Shown here in pieces: positions 1 to 12,300 of a stretch of 64,000 nucleotides of DNA. The position numbers and the translations under genes were made by a program. This DNA comes from Helopsaltes ochotensis (Eukaryota; Chordata; Aves; Passeriformes; Locustellidae), in assembly GCA_013400155.1 (NCBI GenBank), contig VXBM01001339.1, positions 62,001 through 126,000 on the forward strand. The letters are read 5' to 3'. The notes beneath the pieces are model-generated. The model saw only the letters and a list, made by a program, of their open reading frames with translations, was not told the origin of the DNA and searched no databases. Numbering within the stretch: the first letter of the stretch is position 1; each line of letters opens with the position of its first letter.

Positions 1-177
1 TGAACTGGCCTTGGAGCAGGGACATCTGCTCGTTTGCATGATGGCCTGGTGCTGCACAGAGGTGGAAGGAAGAGATTGACTTCCACATGTGCTATGTACA
101 CCCAGATGGGAAGGCAGTGAGCACACACAATGTGTGCATGGCTTGGTGTTGCTCCCAGAGCACCCAGAGCATGGACA

Positions 178-212
178 GATGGAGGAATGGATGGATGGAG
201 GAATGGTGGGAT
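178..212. repeat. GGAT-type short tandem repeat
   Basis: GATGGAGGAATGG occurs twice with extra ATGG units between, in COL6A1 intron 26. Confidence 0.7.
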
Positions 213-252
213 GCATGCCACTGAGTCCAACCCCGCCAGGGCCCTTACTCAC

Positions 253-318
253 TGGAGGACCTTCACGTCCCCTGTGGCCCTTTGCTCCTTTGATACCACT
301 GGGCCCAGGGGTCAGGTT
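253..318 (-). CDS. COL6A1: COL6A1 exon 26, helix after second interruption
   Basis: Twenty-two codons starting NLTPGPSGIKGAKG and ending RGREGPP. NLTP before the first glycine is a second break in the triplet pattern. The acceptor was placed at TTTTCATTCCAG (319-320) because it has the long pyrimidine tract and gives the same 22-residue length as human. The downstream CCCAG within the exon would also be AG but breaks phase. The next exon lies beyond base 1. Confidence 0.92.
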
Positions 319-3300
319 CTGGAATGAAAACAAAACAAAAACTCACCCATCTGTGTGTGTCAGGGGTCAGCATCTTTCCCTCCAGATGTCTCTGATGAGC
401 CCTGCTTCACCACTGAAGTGTTATCTGAGGTTGCTGTACCAAACTAAACAAGGACTTGGAAGGGACACTGGGGAAATCTCCCTCCATGGGGCAGCGGTAA
501 AGCTCAGATCACCAGTGCTATCATCATCAATGCCACCTGGAAGTATACAAAGCCTGGCAGAGGTGATGCCTGCCTCAGCCTAACAAATATGGAGGTTTGC
601 CAGCTGTCAGACACAAAATGAACACCTGGAGGGAGTTCTCCTTGCTATCCATCAATCACTGCAAAAGGCTCAAGGTTTACAAAGTCTGATGGGCTCTGGC
701 CCATCATTGCCCAAGGCTCCTGCACTGTGCTCACAGGAAAAGAGGATTCAGCATTGCACAGGTTACTCACATCATTTCCGGGGTCACCAGCTTCCCCTTC
801 ATCACCTTTAGGTCCAACATAGCCTTTTGTTCCCTGAAAAACAGTATGGATGAGACTGCTGTGTGACTGGCTGTTGATAGTGAAGTGAAGTTGGTGCTGG
901 CATCTGGTGACCTTGTGAAAGCAGGCTTGGGACAGGGGTGGAGAGCAGCACATAGGCTCCCCAGCACCAGATTTCAGTGCTCTTGATGAGGAGAACTTCT
1001 TAGGTGGCTTTTACTGCTACAAAATCACTGAATCATTTAGGTTGGAAAAAACCTCTAAGATCAAATCCAACTATTAACCCAGCCCTAAATCAAGCTCCCA
1101 GCATAGCATCATCCAGCTCCCCTGGGTGACACTCTCAACTCCAAACTTTGGCTCTAGGACTGCTTCAGAGAGTACCCAGCCCAAGTTGCTGCCCTTGGGT
1201 ATTACAGCCTCAGCAGGACTCTTCCACTGGAAGCATCCATTGCAGGGAGAGGTGGGCAGAGGGAAAAGAGGGTTTTGGAGGAGCAGGTTGCTTTAGGGAG
1301 CCCATTCCACCATGCAGTTGACAAAGAAGTTCCAAGAGCCAAACCACCACCAAGGGTGGTGTGGTCAAAGCAGCATCACACTTACATTAATGCCAGCATT
1401 GCCTCTGTCTCCTGGCTGACCCTGGGTATGAAGAAAAGGAAGGGTGTTAGGTTTAACAAGTAGATATAATGGTATTACAGTTTCAAGGCAGCACAAAATA
1501 CTTACTGGGGCACCTGTGAATCCAATTGTGCCATTCCCAGGAGGCCCGTCCTCCCCCTGGAAAGGAAGGAGACATAGATGAGATAAAGAAATGCAGAGCC
1601 CTCAGATAGCATGGCAGCAGGATGCTGGTCTCCTCGAACAGTGTATCTCCCCAGCACTACTCACCTTTTCTCCCATCAGCCCAGGGTCCCCAGGCAGCCC
1701 AGGAGCTCCAGGCAATCCCTTTGGGCCCTGGAAAGGGTGGAAGAAGAAGTCAAGCATTGCAGAACATCATCTGAGCTGAGAAGACAATGATTTCTGAGGC
1801 AACCCGCTACCAACACGAGCCCACTGTGGAGATGTTCTGCTTATACAGGAGCAATGTGAGGATTTAGATTATATGTCAGAAAGATGTTCTTTACTCAGAG
1901 GCTAGGGAGGCCCTGGCACAGGTTGCCCAGACAGGCTGTGGCTGCCCCATCCTTGTAAGTGTTCTGGGCCAGGTCGGCCAGGGCTTGGAGAGACCTGGGA
2001 CAGTGGAAGATGGCAGGGGGTGGCACTGGATGAGCTTTAAGGTCTGTCCCAACCCCAACTGTTCTAGGATTTCGGTGAAAGCCAACAGCTGTGCTTGGCT
2101 GCCATGTGCTCCCTGCCCTGAGGATCAAATATGCTGGCAGATTCAGGTGGCTGCCCCCAGAGAGCGTCTTCCTCAGCTCCCATGAAGGGAAGCTGTGTGG
2201 TTTGTGATGTGGCTATAACCTCTCCAAGAAATGACCCGTGGGAGGTGGGGGGAAAGGCATCTGTGGCCTTAAGGACCCATGGAAATGCCTGGATGTGTCT
2301 TCCACAAAGCCAGTACTGCAGCCTGTACCAATAGGCTCAACAGGGTTCCAGCGTCCATGGGATTTGGGTAAAGCCCTAAGGGGCAGCACCTGCTGCTCGT
2401 CCCTGCATCCCCTCCCTGTAGAAGTGATGATGAAGCAGCACTGACCTCACTGCCAGGGGGGCCGTCATCTCCCCTGTAGCCTTTGGGTCCTGGGGGTCCG
2501 GGCTCACCCTAGGGAAACACAGAGAGCTCTCTCAAAGGGGGTTTCTCTTGCTGCAGCTCCTGCCCTGAGGGGACGGTCCCTTTGTTTCTTGATTTGATGG
2601 GTAGAGCTGCCCGTCGATGAGTTAGCTCCGCCTTGGACAGCCCCAGAAAGGACCTATAGATGAGGGTTAATTCTGATAGGGAGGTGCTTCAGGAGCTGTG
2701 CCTGACTCCTCCTTTTCCTCCTTTCTCCCTTATGCCGTTTTCTCTGCAAAACCTTGTGGGAGGTAGATCTCTGCTGAGCATGAGCCAAACCCAAAAGCTC
2801 TCTGGGCCAAGCTGTAACACCACAGGTATGGGCTGAACATCATATGCTTTCAGTGACACCTGAGGCCCCTAGAGCCATCCCTCTCCTTCAGAGCTCACCC
2901 CAGTAACGGAGGACCTGGTGTGAAGAGGACCAGGGAAGACAGGCTGATGCTTTCCAGGATCAAAGCACAGCTGTGTGGCACAGTGGCATCTCATCGGCCA
3001 TGACAGAGGCGCTGCTGGAGGATGGTCCTTGGTGCAAGCACATCACCCTGAAGGTGATACAAATCTCCCTGTGCCTCATGGCTTGCACGTGTCTGGGTCA
3101 CAGCCAGGGTGGCTCTGTCCTCAGGAGGCTGCACAGCCCTGGCAGCGTGAGCTGGAGCAGACCAAAGCTGTCACACTGCCACATCCCATCTGGGCAGTGG
3201 CTACTCGCTCCGCCAGCTGCAAGGCTGGCCAGGGACAGCACAAGACAGGAGAGGAGGCAGGAGGAGGGTTCTTTTCTCTGAGAGCTCCACAGATGCTCAA

Positions 3301-6300
3301 AGGAGCCCCTCCACCTTCTGCTCAGTGCCCACAACCCTTTGCAGTGTTTTCTTTCAAGAAGGTCGGATATGATGGTGGACAATGATGGGTAGTGATTATC
3401 TGGCATCATATCAAATGTTCAGGCAGTATTTCATGTGGAGCTGGGTGTGCAGCCAGTCCCCAGGCAATGGAAAGGATAGAGGGATGCAGAGAGATGGTGC
3501 CAAACATCCGTACATGCTGTAGGCATCCTTCTTCCAAGGAAAGGTGTCCTTGTGGGTACAGAAATCTTAAAATTGCACAGTGCAGAACACTGAACTGCTC
3601 TGAGGCATGTGACCTTATTTCTGCACAAAAGCCCAGAAGAAAGAAATCTTGGAAAGAAGGACAGGAACTTGAGATCCTTCACACCAGCCAAAGATGGAGC
3701 CATGGCACCCTTGGGACTTGCTGGCCACTCTTGTCCTCACTGCAGCAGCACAGCGCAAATCCCTCATGGTCCCAGAGGAGTTCATGATGGATGACAGGAT
3801 TTTCAGTGAGGAAACCTTGTCTACTACTTCTCTGCATGCAACAAGGACCCAACAGAAGGGATGGGCACCATGACCAGGAACAGAGAAGGGCCACCAAACC
3901 TGTCCATGAGGCTCAGGGAAAGAGTGTGCTGGCCTTTAGCTGCTCTCAGAGAGAAGTAGGATGAAAGGGAGTCACAAGTTAGTGGGAGCACTTTCCCCTT
4001 GCCAAGAGAAACATACTCCAAGGTTCAGAGCTTGCAGATAACATGGCTTGAAAAATACTTGTGTTTGCCAAGGTCCCACTCTTACCCAAACCTAATTACG
4101 CATTTATTTTTAATTTGGCCAAAGCATTCTTCCTCAGCTCATGGAAAAATCATCCTCGCCTTGCAACAGCTTTTCAAATCTCCCTGGAGTTGTGGGAGTG
4201 CTGGGGCAGCCTCTGTCCTGGGGAGGCACTGGAGCTGCTTTTGTAATGCTTCCCTCTCTGACAGGGGTTTGACTCAAGTTCAGTGGTGGGGAGGGAAAAC
4301 GGGTGTCTCACAGGCTCAGTGACAGCAGGAAGACCATTCTTTCTTCTCTTCCTCAGCAGGATCTATTCTAGCCTGGATCCCCACCACACTTGCATCAAAT
4401 TTCTGTCTTCTTCATGGTCTTTCTCCTGCCTTGTGCCTGGAATGTGCCTCTACCACAGAGAGAGCAGCTCCAGCCCCAGCTTCTTTTGCTGGCACCAGCC
4501 TGCAGCACTGATCAGTGGATCGTTACATGCACACATACGAAGAGCTGCCTTCCCACCAGGGCCACCTCCCAAAAAGACACCTGAGCAAGCTGGATGTTCC
4601 CAGACTCTCTGGTCACGGCAGGATCTCAGCTCCACAACAGGATCTGGACAATATCAGAACAGTAGGATCTGGACAATCCTCCTGTGGGGATTTGGTGTTC
4701 GTCGTTAGCATGAGGCAGGTTCAAGGGAAATCCAGCTCCAGGCAAGCACAAGCCTGGCACAAGCACGGCCTCTTTCCAGGCTGTGGCACAGTTCAGGTCT
4801 GACGCGGGGATCTCCCACACTGGGGACAATGTGAATGCAACAGCTGCCCGTTCATGGCTGTTCTGTACTCCAGATCCTCTCCAAGGGCTCTCCAACACTT
4901 GGCCAAGCAGAAAGGAGTTTAAAAGCTGTCTCACATTTGTCTGCACGCTGGCTTTCACCTCTCATGGGAGTCCTCCAGTAGGAGTGTTTAAACATTCCTC
5001 AATCTTGGGATCCATCAAAACTCCAATGGTGTGGGTAGGAGGGGCATTGTCCTAACAGAGCCCAATCCAAGGGTAATGTCAAAGTGTGTTTGCTCAGGTG
5101 CGAAGATCCTGTTGGCCATTGCAATCAGTGCCATAGCCATGAAGGATTGACCCAGCAACAACTCCAGACCCCAAGTTATCAGCTGGGAAGAAGGAGCCTT
5201 CAACTGTGCAGGGGACAGAAGCCTTCCTCAGGCTGGAGGAGGCCCAGCCTGCTCTCCAGCAAGCCCATGTGGTCAGAAATCTGTTCCTTGAGACACACAA
5301 GGCACAGGCAGACTCCAGAGTAGGAGGGCCACACCCTGCAGTCAGCAGACTTGAGGAACGCTGGCTCTGGGAGAGGCTGTCTCTGCAGGATGCCAAGGGT
5401 GTCAGGGACACCACTGGGGCCACATCAGGATATCCTCACCAACACAAGATGTCTCACTGACACCCCTGACTGAGATGAGCAGCTTCTGGTCCCAGGCCTG
5501 AACATTTTGTGTATGGCTGCATCTTGCACTTGCCAGTTTCCAGTTCTGTCATATGTGTTGATATCTGGTTCCATGAGATTGGGAAATGGTGTGCAGGTTG
5601 TTCTGACCACAGCCCAGCAGCCAAGTCTCCATTTTTTTGGCCCTGTTCATATCCTGGGTTCTCGTAGAAATCCCTGCCTTTCTTAACCAGCTTTGCTTCC
5701 TGGTCTGGAAGATGCTGAGAAGTCACCCCAAGATGCTGTTCTATGCCACTCTCCCTGGCATCCCAACCACTTCCATCTGAGATCCAGAAGGTTAAACCAA
5801 GCTCTTACCTGGTCGCCAGGTGGTCCGAGGGGTCCTTCCCGCCCTTGGTCACCAGGTGGTCCAGGCTCTCCCTGAAAACACACAGAGGGCATGAGAAGCA
5901 CAAAGAGGAGCAGGTGTGGGTGCAAAGGGACCTGTGTGCAATGGGGAGCAGGGGTGCAGCACCCACAGCGGGATGGAAATGCAGTCATCTAAACAAGCAG
6001 GAGTTTGAGGCATATTCAGTAATTGAGTAGGGAACTGTCAGAGGTGGAGGGAGATAAAGGCAGGCTAGCGTGGCCACCCTGAATCCAAGAAGATAGTCCT
6101 AAGAGGAAGGCCTTGTGAAGCTTCATCTAGGGGATGTTTTTCGGTCCATTTTGTTCCAGAAAAGTGAAAGTGTGGAGAGATTAATCTTCTGCAGATACAC
6201 AGACCTGGCCTCGGACCCAAACTAGCCGCACTCTGCACCCATGGCTGCTCTTCTAGGGCAGCTCCTGCCCTGGCAGCCTGCATGGAGAGGAACACAGCTT

Positions 6301-9300
6301 CCAAGATAGCTGCAGCCCTCCTCCAGCCTGCCATCCCTGTGGAGCTAAGGGGATTTCCATGGGAATGAGCCACAGATGAAGAAAGAGATACCCTCACCTC
6401 TCACTGCCAATGTTCTCCCCTTTCCTTTGATGACACTCAGAAACCTCAGCCAGGGCAAACGCAGAGAACTGACAGCCCAGGAGGGTACAGAAAACCTGAG
6501 TCTCAGTGATTTTGCACCCCAGCAGTTCCAGTAGAAGGAAATACACCATGGACATGGCTCAGTTAGTTCCCTTTCACTGAACAGCCTTCCACCAATCCAG
6601 CAGAGCTGTATCCCAACAGGGTAGTGTGCCTGTCAAACTCAGGCTGGCTCTGCAGCACCTTCCCCATCCAGACCCACGGCCAGGAATGAGCAAGTCATGG
6701 AGGCAGAGGAGAGGGGAATTTGAGGGAAGCAGTTGAGAGGTTGGTGACTTAAAGCTGTTGTTTGCAACCTAGAAGCGTCCAGATGCATAAGCCAAACAGC
6801 AAATATAAAACACAACTTCCAAATGGCCCCGAGATGTTTCTGGTGAGGTTACACAGCCTCATGCTTGGACTCAAAGTTGGAAGGAAGCAGCCCATCATCT
6901 GCTGAATAATTTAGCTGCAGGACACTGGCGTGCCTTCATCTCCCATACATCTGCCCTGCACACCCCATGCGGCAGCACTGATGATCCCTTAACAGTAACC
7001 AGGAAGGGGGAGGCTGCCAGAAGCCCCCTGCCGCAGCTACCCCCTCCCCAAGGCAGACCTCTGCCCCCCTCCAAGCTGGTGCTCGGTCCTGGCTGTCCTC
7101 ACTGCAGGGACAGGGGATGAATGGTGCAAAGGTGGATGGAGATGTAGGACGCATCACCCCTACCCTGCACAGAGCACCCCTTGCCCCACCCTGTGATGTG
7201 TGGCATGGCTGTGGCTTGGCACATGTTTGTCCTGGCCTGCTGAGGGTTCCTGCCTGTCCCTCCCACACTCATGCTCGATGACTCATCCCAGCAGGCTGGA
7301 AACATACTTTCCTAGTGACTCCCACTCAAAAGAGGAGTGAAGAGTGTTCCCCCTTTCATCCACACCCACTCATGCTGCTCTGCTGTTGATTGTACCTGTG
7401 CCCTCCTGCCCGAGCCACTGGTAGCCCAAGCAGCCCCTGAGCACCCAAAAGTGGACACCTTGACTCTTTCCCCTTCATTAACTTTTCCAGCTGTGAGGAA
7501 GTAATTGACAGCTGTTCACCTGCTCCTAGCTTGCTGGGCATGCTCTGCTCTGGATTTTGACTGTTTGGTGTTTTACCTGCTGGCATAAAGGGGCAATTTC
7601 TGGGAGACAACAGCAGGTCCTTCCCAAATTGGCAGGTCAAGGCACTGAGCTTGCCTGCTGGCCCACAGGCTGGTGGAGTTAGCCACTGGACACCTCTTCC
7701 CAGCCCCTGGCTTACAAGCATCAACCTGCTTGAACGCAGATGCTGAAGGCTGCCCTGTGAGTGCAGTTACCGGCTGTCCTCTCGGCCCACGGTCACCCGG
7801 CGAGCCTGGGGGTCCTCTCTCTCCATTGCTGCCCTGCAAAGAGAGGGTGGCATCACCCCTTCTGGGCCTGCTCCCAGAAGGGCCAACCCCTCCCTCACTG
7901 CCCACCTCTGAGCAGACTCAGCCCCAGGCCCTCCTCCTCCTCTTCCAGAGGGCACCAGCCCATCCCCTAGGCAGAGGCACTCTCACTTACCCGTTCTCCA
8001 GGAGGACCATCCTCACCTAGAGCACCCTGTGGAGAAACAAGAGGGGTGGTCAGGGAGTAGGAATGGCCAGCAAGCATACACAGGTATGTCACAGGTGGAG
8101 AACTCACCTCGTCACCCGTCTCTCCTGCTGGTCCAGGTTCACCCCGGTTCCCAGGAGCACCCTGCAAGGCACGGGGATGCAAATGAGAAGTCAGACAGCT
8201 CTGGGCCAAAGCCCTGCACACTTGAAGAGCTTTGTTCAAGCTCTCCTTCAAAGCCCAGGCTGGAGCAGGGGTCCTCTCACAGAGAGCAGAGGATGTTCAC
8301 ACAAGGGTGCCTCTTCACCAACCTTCTCACCAGGGTTGCCAGGAATCCCCTGTCGGCCAGGCTTTCCATCATTCCCAGGCTCCCCCTTCACAAGAACACA
8401 AAGTACTGTCAAGACTGCATCCAGCAGGGATTTCAGCTCCCACAGCACAGAGGCTGTCAGGAGCCACAGTGCACCCTAAGCCTCTTTCAGGGTTGTGGTA
8501 ACTCCCCATTCCAGCAGACTCCTCCCAACTCCACTCCCAGTGAAAGCCACCTTTTCACAGCACTCCCCTGATATCTCAAGGATGCTTTGTGCCAGGCTTG
8601 TGGGCACCCACGAACCTTGGGCACACTATGGATGATGAAGGCCATCCTTTAGTGAAGAGGCCAGGTTGGACAGGGCTTGGAGCAACCTGGTCTAGTGGAA
8701 GGTGTCCCTGCCCATGGCAGAGGACAGGCAGACTTAAAGGTCCCTTCCCATCCAAACTATTCTGATTCTGTGATAGGCTTGCCCCAGGCAGTGCAAGGAA
8801 TTTCCATCTCTCTCTCCTGCAGAAAAGGGGTCCCAGCATCCCTCCTCTGTGTGAGGCTGGGCAGAGAAACTCACCTTTGCTCCCTTGGGTCCAAAAGGAC
8901 CGGGATCTCCCTTTGGACCAGACGGACCTTGAGGTCCCTGTTGAAATTAAAGGCAGCATTACTGAAACCTGAACTGGTGACACCATCTGCAGGAAACTGG
9001 GCATGGACTGACCATCCCAGCAGCCTGACAGGCAGCTCCTGTTTGGGATGGACAGGAGGGACATGGCCAGAGGGGACTCCTGCACCATGGAGCCATGCAA
9101 ACAGTGCTGCACCCACATTGCTGAAACACCTCTGAAGCTCAGAGGAAAATGGCAGAAGAGGTGGTTTTGGGCTGTGGTAGCTGGATCACAGTGACACTGG
9201 TGCCACCACAAATGTGTCATACCACGAGCATGGAAAAAGCAGGGAAACTGGGGAAATGCAGTGTCAGGATAATGTTTTCCAGAGCTGCATCCCAGGCAGC

Positions 9301-12300
9301 CCCAAGGCAACTGGGGGCAGCTTCCAGGCAAGGAGGAGGCAGATTGCCCCAGGGTCAGCCCCGACATGCCATGGCTGGGATAAGCATCGCACATTTCCAA
9401 GCAATTCCCTGTTTCCACACACCATCATGGCAGAACTGTTCACTTGCATGCAAGGGGCACCCACAGGGTACCTACATCGAATCCAGGTGAGCCTTTGCAG
9501 CCAGGTAATCCAGGGTATCCAGCTTCACCCTGTCAGGCAGCCAAAGCAGGGGTCCCCAATGAGTGACACTCATGGGAAGACCCCATCCATCACCCCAGAC
9601 CCCTGGAAGGGACATTCCAGCTCTATCCCAGGCTGGTAGATGCATGGCCCTGCAGGGAGGGAACTTCACTGCCCCACAGGCTTCATCCCCAGAACCCACC
9701 ATGGTTTTGGAGTGGCAAAAGCCAGGGTGCTCAGGCCAGCAAAGTGTCCTGGAGCAGAGATTTACCTTCATGCCATCAATGCCATCGATTCCACGCCTGC
9801 CTTTCTCACCCTGAAACAGAGTACAAGGACCACAAAGTGATTCCCAAATGCCCAATGCCCTCCAAACGTCAAACAGAGAAAAATTATGCAAAAGCAGAGT
9901 CTGACCTTGGCTCCTTTGGCTCCTCTTGAGCCCTGCAGAGGGAAGGAGAGAGTTGTCAGACACCCATGCAGAGCAGATCCATCCCCCCACCTCAGTGCAG
10001 TCCCCACACCAGCTCACTCTGAGGGCACAGGCATTCACCACTCCTCTGCACACCCCTGGATCCCACTGGATTCCCGCTCCTGGCTCAGACAGTGCCAGCA
10101 GGAGGGGTGGATGTGGAGGCACATAGCAGACCCCAAGACCAAGCAGCTGCAGGGCCAGCCCAGGATAACCACACATGGGGACACAGTGATCTTCCCCATA
10201 CATCCCTGCAGTTCTCACCTTTTCTCCTCGGCTTCCTTTGTCACCCTAGAGAGGAAAGGAGAAAGGGAAATGGGAGAATGAGAACACTTGCAGCACAAAG
10301 CCTGTGGCCCACCTCTGAACCACCTCTGTGAGCCTGCAGCCCCACATACCTTCATTCCTTGGTAGCCAACAGGTCCCATGTCTCCTGGCTTGCCCTTGGG
10401 AACAGAAACACGGTGTTACAGAGGCAGGTACAGTTGCCACCATGGGACAGCATCCCCCCCGACTCTTGATAAGGGGCTCAGCTGCCATTCTCTCACACAG
10501 GAGCCTCTCCCATAACTCTGCTCCTTGTTTTCCTCGTCTGGGAACACAGGATCATTGTGGCGGGCCAAGAGGACCTGCCTTCACTTCCAACATCTCCACC
10601 TCTTCATGGAGGTGAGGGAAACTGGGTGCTTAGGGACACATCATTTGGCATGAAAGTGAAGGGCAGAAAACCCTTGGGAAGGAAAAATACATAGCATGGC
10701 GTTTCCAATTTGGGAACACACAAGATGGGTAACTGCATGCTCAGGTGTGTGGGAGAAATGTGCCTCCCAAAAATAAGTGTGCCTAGTAAAATAAAAGAGG
10801 GAGGAGAAGGGAAATAGTTTCCTCATGCTCTCAGGTTATTTACTAAAGGTTTCCCTGTAACACTGCTGCGCTTGTTGTGTTAGAGGATGCGGGAGGGAGC
10901 CCAGAGTCCACCCCTGGGCTGGCACACATGAGTCAGAGATGTGTTCTGCAGGAGGGACGGGTATTTTGGGTGAGGAATAAGGAAGCCTTGTAGCAAGAGG
11001 AGGAGCCACCCCACTGCACAGCATGACTGCACACCCCATGGAAACAGGGTGATGCTGGTGAGGATGTGACTGAGAGGTCTGGCCAGAAGCAGCCAAAAAC
11101 CAGCTGCTGTGCAGAGTCACCAGGCCTGGTCCTTCACTTACTGGGTCTCCAGCCTCTCCTTTCTGGCCGGGAAGACCTGGCTTGCCTCGTTCTCCCTGCA
11201 ATACAGGACAGAAACACAGTTACTTCATCTTCCTCAGGAATAGAAACAATGACCTGTTGAAAGAAGAGCAGGGAGGATGGGGGCAGAAATGCACCATGGA
11301 TACATGGAGCAGATGATGCTGGCTAAATGGGAGCATGGTGTGGGTCTTGGAGGTCTTTTCCAACCTTCATGGTTCTATGATAATGATTCCAGGTCTCTGA
11401 ACATCCCCAGTTAGTCCATCCCACTGCCCCAGTCCCACAGCTCTCAGCCACAACCAGTCCCTCACCTCATGGCCAGGGTCACCAGGAGGTCCGGGGGGTC
11501 CTCGGGGAGGCTGCAGGAGAGAGGTGTGGGTTAGACCAGCTTGAGGTACAGCCTGGGACCACAGAGATAAAAGGGAAGGGGACAGGGCTCTTATAAGCCT
11601 GACTCACCTGGCACTCGAAAGAGCAGCACTACACAGAGGGAAGGAGGAAACACCATTAGAGGAGGAGGCAGCAGCAGGGTCAGGCTGCACCCTGCTTGGC
11701 GAGGGGGCTTCCCAGGCTGACAGGGATTGCCTGCAGGGCAGGGCTGTGCCACCAAGCGCCCCTTAGCCATGGGTCACCCACAGGGGACAGGCTCAGTAGC
11801 AGGGGTACACTCACCGATTGCTCCGTGTTAAGTTTCTGCAAGACAAGAAAGCAAAGAGAAGAGTTTGAGAGGGACAGGGGGGCCTGGGGAGGGGGCAGTC
11901 TGGGGAGGGGGCGGGCGGTGCTCACAATCATGTCGATGATGGTGTCAATGGTCTCCTCCACATCGATCTCCCGGGTGGGCTTCAGGCTAGTGGCAGTGAA
12001 GTTGCGGCGGTAGGCATGGTCTGTGGCAATGATGTTCAGCCGCTGGTCCTGGGGGTGGGGAGGGCAGAGTGAGACCTGTGGGCACCTGTGCAGGCTCTGA
12101 GTGCCCTTCCTTTGTCCAACTGGGGACCCACTTCTGGGAGCATCCCTGTTGTGTGGTCCCTACCAAGTGGTTGGGGGAGATGGCAACAGAGAACACTTTG
12201 ATCCCCAGGAGTTTGGCTTCATTGGCAGCATCATCCAGGCCTCCACAGGGCTCCTTGTAACCTTCCAAGGGATGTCCATCAGTCACCACAATCAGGTATT

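Noticed and set aside
8576..9418. 280-codon minus-strand open frame
   Set aside because: It reads through COL6A1 exon 15 in another frame and through intron and CR1 sequence; no protein family resemblance.
9472..10218. 248-codon minus-strand open frame spanning COL6A1 exons 12-14
   Set aside because: It partly reads through introns of COL6A1; only the short Gly-X-Y exons inside it are real.
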